Positions 40,921 through 40,950 of a DNA stretch of 40,950 nucleotides are shown one piece after another; within the stretch, counting starts at the first letter, position 1; each line of letters opens with the position of its first letter. Source of the DNA: Ophiocordyceps camponoti-saundersi (nom. inval.). Taxonomy: Eukaryota; Ascomycota; Sordariomycetes; Hypocreales; Ophiocordycipitaceae. The stretch is taken from positions 148,437 to 189,386 of the forward strand of contig PDHQ01000005.1 in assembly GCA_003339415.1 (NCBI GenBank), given 5' to 3'. The notes beneath the pieces are model-generated. The model did no database searches. It was given only the letters and a program-made list of their open reading frames with translations, and was not told the origin of the DNA. The translations under genes and the position numbers were made by a program.

Positions 40921-40950
40921 CCACGGCCGGGCGGGCAGGAAAGGGAACCC

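Overview
The window looks like nuclear DNA from a filamentous ascomycete, probably a Sordariomycete. Genes are split by short introns (54 to 152 bases) with CTAAC/CTGAC-type branch sites. Coding sequence is GC-rich with C/G third positions. Leaders are long and pyrimidine-rich. The gene families are typical of Pezizomycotina. The species cannot be named from this sequence. Intergenic DNA is full of microsatellites (ACCT, GTAT, CT/GA, TA) and long C or G runs. Three N bases at 19194-19196 and G/C runs near both window ends suggest assembly difficulty.

I support 15 protein-coding genes, with exon structures worked out by hand. Left part: an NmrA-like dinucleotide-binding protein (186-1235 +), a secreted Ser/Thr-rich GPI-type cell-surface protein (2183-2803 +), the Golgi/ER trafficking protein YIP1 (3557-4559 +), the Ran nucleotide exchange factor RCC1/Pim1 (7745-5151 -), and a 16-cysteine small protein of three exons (10448-9923 -). 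Between the last two lies a nested satellite of hairpin-forming units (about 7800-9060).

Middle: three genes run in the same direction. They are a nicotinate/allantoate-type MFS permease (12237-13978), a D-amino-acid oxidase (14319-15549) and an inositol/sugar MFS transporter (16485-18531). Together they could serve uptake and catabolism, but no co-regulation is visible. A repeat- and homopolymer-rich 2.3 kb follows, then an acidic Ser-rich conserved fungal protein (20821-21441 +) and a soluble CYP102/505-like cytochrome P450 (23099-21738 -) with an altered I-helix motif. A 321-bp MITE with TA target duplication sits at 23803-24123.

Right part: DPM3 (25556-26032 +, three small exons), a coiled-coil nuclear-type protein of unknown role (28537-26241 -), and glutamine-dependent NAD+ synthetase QNS1 (31660-29036 -, nine exons including a 27-base microexon). 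After 4.7 kb of gene-free microsatellite-rich DNA come a Mae1-type C4-dicarboxylate transporter (36371-37732 +) and an L-arabinitol/polyol dehydrogenase (40684-39492 -).

Most genes are housekeeping or common accessory genes. I see no complete secondary-metabolite cluster, no CRISPR array and no confident tRNA or rRNA. The least ordinary items are the covarying hairpin satellite, the MITE, the P450 without the usual acid-alcohol pair, the cysteine-repeat protein and the coiled-coil protein.
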